Source: Piper betle (Eukaryota; Streptophyta; Magnoliopsida; Piperales; Piperaceae). Taken from it: a stretch of DNA of 64,000 nucleotides. A program made the translations under genes and the position numbers. This document shows, piece after piece, positions 58,303 to 64,000 of this stretch (positions are counted from its first letter, which is position 1; each line of letters begins with the position of its first letter). Below the pieces are notes generated by a model. It saw only the letters and a program-made list of their open reading frames with translations. It had not been told where the DNA came from and did not search any database. The stretch covers positions 1 through 64,000 of the forward strand of contig JAURVB010005960.1 in assembly GCA_033002965.1 (NCBI GenBank). Direction: 5' to 3'.

Positions 58303-61300
58303 CTTTAGATCGGCGAAGAGGGAGACGGCGAAGGAGGGGAGCTCACGAGAAACGGTATCGACAAAATCAGACTCGTCTGAATCGATACGAAATCGCAAAA
58401 ATATAGATTTGTGGGATTTATTATCTTTGGCAGGTTTACTATTTTAAGAAACGGATTAACCCGAATTAGTCAATGCTATTTGCCTTCAAATTTAATACAG
58501 TTTATCATTATTTAAGCCAAACTTACATTGACTCGGTTTTATGCCAGTGCCGGACTTAAATTAAGCCAAACTCATTATTCCGGTTCAATTTCTTTGAAAT
58601 AATTAATTTATATAACTGTTAAAATCTTATTTATCATTTTATAAAATATATAATTTTAAGTCTCTGAATCTTATTTATTATTTTATAAAATATATAATTT
58701 TAAGTTTCTGGCGGACACAATCTTAACTTTGAATCAAACTTTTGTAAACCTTTTGTAAGACCCGGTCAGGTTCATTCAAAAATGGAAGTAGTTGGGAGGA
58801 GGACAGTTGAATAATTTTCAATATGAAAAAGAATTTAGATATCATCATTGTATTGGGTCTTAAGCCAGCAAGATATTTACACTCTTATAAAGATGTGGTT
58901 AATATTTGGATTTAGTTACAAAGTCAGATTTGAATTTTTTAAAAAACTAATCAATTGGTTTTAAAGGAATAAAAATATATGTTAATATATATATTAACTT
59001 TTGATTTTTATTTAAAAAAAGATTGCTTTTGTTGATTATAAAGCTTTTTACCGAAAAAGGGAGGATAGTTTTTATATTACCCCATTGGTAGGAGAATCGG
59101 TCATAATTACCAGAAAAGGAATTTTTTTAATAATAACAAGATTATCTTCAAATTTAAAAAAAATTTTAACAGGCCACTATCAGAAAATGACGTGACTGCC
59201 CTTTAGCCTTCGATTTTTCATCCTTTAACCATATCCAACTAAACTGACGGCCTGAGGCAGTCACATTATTATTGAGTTTTTTAAACTAATATTTTTAATA
59301 ATTCATAATTTCGATAATATTATGACTGTTGCAAATTTTCGATTATACTTTAATTGTGAATAATCTTGGTTCTTTTTGGTGGTTATGCTACACCAAAGTC
59401 CCTTCCACCGAGATTTGGTCCCGTTATTTTGAGGATGGGATATTCTTTGTTGAGTGAGAACTGGCTTGTGGTGCAATTCCTCCCTGTTATCTAACTCATT
59501 CTCTTGTGTTAAACGTTTATAACTTCATGGCACATGTGTTATCAAACTCATTTTTCTTGTGTTAAACGCTGAACTTCATGACATCAACTACTACTCTGTA
59601 ATGAAACTCATTTTTATTGTATAAATGTTTAGATTTACGGGAGCAATGTAGATGCGAAATTCAGAGGAAGTCTGTTGGATGCACGGCACACTTAGTGAAG
59701 GTTTGTATTTGCGCCGCTTCTTTGCACACAACAAGCCAAATGCATTTGATGCCAACATGTAGTCTCATGGATTAGACATTAAAACTACGTGCGTCTCAAA
59801 AAAACCGCTTTCAATGTGGCATGCACTGGGGAAGTCTGTTGGATGATCTGTTAGGATAATCTCATTATCACACGACATCATTTACTTTACTGCATTCCTT
59901 GTGGAATTAGTCTAGGTTATCGGTATGATTCGACAAACTGCTTATTGACTGCTTACTTTCTATCCTAAACGTTGACAAACCATCCATGTTTGGGTTTGGG
60001 AAGGAACCTCCAGCTCGTAACAAGACTTGTCAAATCTCACATGGGCTGCGTTGCATTGCGCTGCATACATTTCCAAGCTTGGTTGATGGCGATGACTTAG
60101 CAGCATGAAACAGATCACTTGCGGGTCGGTGTTGTTTGATGAAGCGAGGACAGGGCAAGACAGGGGGATGGAAGAAAACCCTGTTTTAGTTGAATTTTAC
60201 GAACCCCAAGTCTGCTATTACCCAAAGATCAGATCTTTAAGCATATATGCTCCGTCAACATTGAATTCAATGCAGATGCAAGTAATTATTTGGCATAAAG
60301 TACGTATTCGTTTTTATTTAAAAGCTGGGTTATGGTCAACTTGTAAGCAAGCAAGAAAGAGATCAAATAGCTATTGTTCTGCCAGTCCAGCCAGTTTTGA
60401 GCAGTTCTTCACCACCAGCCCTGATAAAAAAATGGTTGCTTCGTTGATCTGCAATATATTATCCATGTAATCTGACCTAGTTATGAGCGGCTACTAATTA
60501 CCATGCATGATATTCTTTGGTAAGCGTAGCTTGCCGACTGCAACGTCAAGGCAATAGTATCAAACACATTTGTACACAACACATGCTATTGTCTTGAAAC
60601 ATACATGTCAAGCCAGCAATATAAATATTGTTCTGCGACTATGTTCAGCACATTAGGCAAAAATGAGCCCAAAGAGAGAGATGACACATTTTAGGGATAT
60701 AATACACCTAGCATTTGTTACTCACCTTTCGTTGTCTGATAGTGTATATCGTATTATTGTGGAACATAGATAGAACCCAGTGATTTCCACTAGGATACTG
60801 CTTTAAAGTTGGCAGCTTTTCTTTGTTTTGCACCCAGTCCCACCCTCCCCTGGCCCCCCAGCATTTTAAGTATTTTGCTTATACAGATCATGACTTAATT
60901 CTCTCTCCTAGCTACGGTTAACTAGTCTATTCTGATTTAATATTTTCTCTTCTTCGACAGCTACATTATGCATATGAATATTCGTAACGTAGATTTGGAC
61001 AGGTCCTTGCACTTATGGATAAATTATAGTGGGTGATACATATACGTCAAATGCTGTATCCAAAATCGTCACTTTCAGATTTGATATTTTATTAGATATA
61101 TAAACATATAGTAGCAATAAACTTGTACCAGCATAACAGCAACACTGCGGAGACAAGGATGGCATGTTAATAGCTACAATACAAGGCAATGAGCTGTAGC
61201 CAGAAAGTAAACTAAGCAAGAAAAACAAATCTGAATTTACATCCAAGATTAAAATATATTTTTGCATTTTCTACATTCTACAAACGCCCTATAATATTAT

Positions 61301-62653
61301 AAAGCGTTGGCAACGACGTTCCGGGCAGGGAGAGGATTTGCTGTAGTAAAACAAGGAGAAACAGGTTTTTGTACATATTCTTTGGCGGAGGAAAACAAGG
61401 GATGGCAGTCATCAAAAGCTACAAATCAAACCCATGTCAATCTACAAAATTGACAATTCGAACTTGGAAGTCATTTGTTATAATATTTTTTTATCATCAT
61501 ATTAATGGATTAATTGAATAATTAAGTGATCTTCTAAGTTTTGAGCATTGTTTGTTGGTGGGTCAGAACTTGCTGCCAAATTTTTAGCGCGTTGGCTATG
61601 ATCTACATTACACCCTTGGGAAAGTTCCAACCGTGGTCGAGCTGGCTACTTCATTTGTTGCAGCCGATGACTTCGTGATCGATCACATAATACGGTTTCA
61701 TTATTGATCACACCAACAAATAATAGAAAATAGCAATCCTGACTCTATCTCCATATGGAAGGATGTGGTGCGCGTCGCTAGCACAATGGGTGCCCACCTA
61801 TTTTTCACACTCTACCAAACTTGTGTTTGACTTTTTTGGATCCTTAACTATGTTCATACATGACGCCAACACGAGAATATATCAAAAATTCCTTTTTTAA
61901 TAAAATAAATATATAATAACTTTACAATTTAAAATTTAAGTAAAAAATATCTACATTTTTTATTTGAAAATTTCTGATAAATATTATTTTGTCAAAATCA
62001 AAGCTAATATTTACATTAAAGACTAATATAAAATGTCTTGCACCAAAAAGATTCAAAACTTCCGAGTAGCTATTAACTTTTAATTATCAAAATTATACCT
62101 TAATGTTATGTAATTAACGAAAGTTGTAGATTAATTTTTTATTATTTTCAATATGCAATATATTCTAATTAAATTGATAATAATGAATAAATATAAAGTA
62201 ATTTGAAATGTAAATATTAATAAATATTTAATTTTAAACACAATTTCTCCAAATATATTTAAAAATATCATGCTCATTAAAATCAATTTGAAATTAACAA
62301 AAACAATTATATGCAAAAATTTTAATATTAAATATTAAATATTACTATATAATTAGTTATAAATACTTGTTTTAAACAATTAAACTTATAAATAAATATT
62401 GGCTAAATTGAAGAATTTTGAGCGAGTAAGAGATGAAGCAAAAAGTTTTTGGTAAATAGAGAACGAAAAAGAATGTGGTGACTATGAGTCTTGAGCGAAT
62501 AAGAGACAAAAGTGCTTAATTTGTTATAATTAGGAATTGAATTGGAGAGTTAGAGATAATGAGGGGTAATTATGAGGCGAGTTAGAAAGTTGGAGAAACG
62601 AGGGAATTAACTACGTATTAAGAGAAGCCGAAAGAATAAACAAATTCATAATG

Positions 62654-62689
<36 letters not shown>

Positions 62690-64000
62690 GATAGAGTGAA
62701 CTTTCTTAGAATTGAACATTGTGACCGTTAATCTTTCATTTAGTGATTAACAATGGGTAATTACAAATGAGTGGTTATAAGTAAATTTTAAAATATTGAC
62801 AAATATGATGTTATTATTGACGGTCATGGTCTAAGTTCTTTAAGTTCACATTTAAAAAAAGGTTTATACATTGTCATTTACATGAATATATATATATATA
62901 TATATTGAAATTACTTTTAATTATAATAAGATTTTCATATACGAAAATCTGACTGACATAATTAAGCATTAAATGCACGTATAGATCTAGATCTTTAACT
63001 AAAACAGCTAATAATTAATATATATAAATCATAAGCAATTTTTTTGTCAAAAGAAAAAATAAACACATACTTAGATTGCAATTAATTAGTTGGTTCATTA
63101 ATTTAAATTGAAGTAGCAATCTTTCTAGAAACAAAAAAGATCAAAGTGGCCAGTTAGGTTGGGTGGACAATTGTGAAATCCTCCCATATAAAAGCTGTCT
63201 ATAGTTGTGCAAATTTGCCAACCATATAACTCACTAAAAATCTCACCTTTTTAGGTAAATCAATTAAGAAGTTATGACTTTTTTATGTAGTGTATATCCT
63301 TTTTTAGTAATATTATGCATGTATACTGTGTTTTTATATTTATCATTTTTTATTTAATTATCAATAAAAGAGGAATGAAACGTCATAAAAAAAGTAAAGA
63401 GATATAATAAATTAAAATACAATAAAATAAAATAATATTAAATTATTATAATTAATCCCGTTTTTATAAGAAGAAGGAGCTACTTTATTTACCTTTTTTT
63501 TGTTTTTGAGAGAGAGCTCTTTCATTTACTGGAGGGCATTGCACACGAAGAGATGACGATGACGATTGATGATTGATGAGTCCCTCCCATTCCCTTTTAT
63601 TGTCCCATTGTTATTGTAAAAAACTGGATATAAAAGTTAACGCGCGTCCATTTCGAAAGCGATTGGCACTATTTATTCTACCAAGGACGAGATTGGAAGA
63701 GAAGGACAATATGTAGCAATGTCTCTATTGACAATGGAATCTGTCGTTGTATTACTTTTCCATGGCTTTTACCTTTGTTTACATTGCAATCACCGTTCCA
63801 AGATACAAGATAATTTGGACCATTATTTTTTTTGAATGTAATTTTTTCTAATTAATATTATTTATAAAAGTCAACTCACTCATAGCTATTTTTGTCAAGT
63901 TCCTCATTTTATATGGAATAAGTGGTTTTATTTTATTATATTTTATCCATATCCCAATTCTATTATGATGCAAACATAGTCACGAGATTGCGTCACAACC
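58303..64000. other. AT-rich tail of the window without a supportable gene
   Basis: The first hundred or so bases should be the RAMP4 leader and promoter. Beyond that the sequence is strongly AT-rich with TA runs at about 62659-62686 and 62889-62906. A 121-residue open frame at 60105-60470 (+) has no family motif, signal or neighbour support. I see no tRNA, rRNA or transposase here. Confidence 0.6.

Noticed and set aside
60105..60470. 121-residue open frame
   Set aside because: No family motif, no membrane or signal segment and no splice-consistent neighbours. Not enough to call a gene.

Overview
The window is nuclear DNA from a flowering plant. Its genes are split by many GT-AG introns, the AT-rich spacers are full of LTR retrotransposons and small DNA transposons, and the predicted proteins belong to plant families (OPT transporter, CYP71-type P450s, SLY1/SNE-type F-box protein, plastid uroporphyrinogen decarboxylase). 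The lineage within angiosperms cannot be settled from the sequence. I assembled exon models by hand from splice sites, reading frame and family conservation.

Layout. 1-5.3 kb: transposon debris, including a CACTA-like end and a GC-filled inverted-repeat element set in a (TA)n tract. 5.47-8.75 kb (+): oligopeptide transporter close to OPT7, six coding exons. 9.68-13.46 kb (-): exosome core subunit RRP43, eight exons. 14.5-23.5 kb: three same-family solo LTRs nested inside one another, plus an inverted fragment. 24.7-30.5 kb (+): transcriptional adaptor ADA2, thirteen exons. 31.6-41.6 kb: a CYP71-type P450 cluster with one gene (+), one tandem pseudogene (+) whose intron holds a 4.2-kb Copia element, and one intact gene (-). 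46.2-46.7 kb (+): intronless F-box gene of the SLY1/GID2-SNE group. 47.9-50.8 kb: hAT-like element containing a second (TA)n-set inverted-repeat element. 51.3-54.9 kb (-): plastid uroporphyrinogen decarboxylase. 56.3-58.3 kb (-): RAMP4/SERP1-type ER membrane protein. 58.4-64 kb: AT-rich sequence without a supportable gene.

The genes do not form one pathway. They are housekeeping or signalling genes (RNA decay, SAGA-type histone acetylation, haem/chlorophyll synthesis, ER secretion, gibberellin-type F-box, peptide transport) beside a small specialised-metabolism P450 cluster.

Two points deserve most attention. First, four otherwise normal exons (two in one P450, one in the F-box gene, one in uroporphyrinogen decarboxylase) each lack exactly one base inside a C or T run. 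This looks like a systematic homopolymer error in the assembly rather than three dying genes. Second, the repeats are unusually legible: target-site duplications can be read for three nested LTRs (5 bp), the Copia element (5 bp) and the hAT-like element (8 bp), which gives the relative order of several insertions. I found no convincing new biological system. The least explained objects are the two (TA)n-associated inverted-repeat elements.
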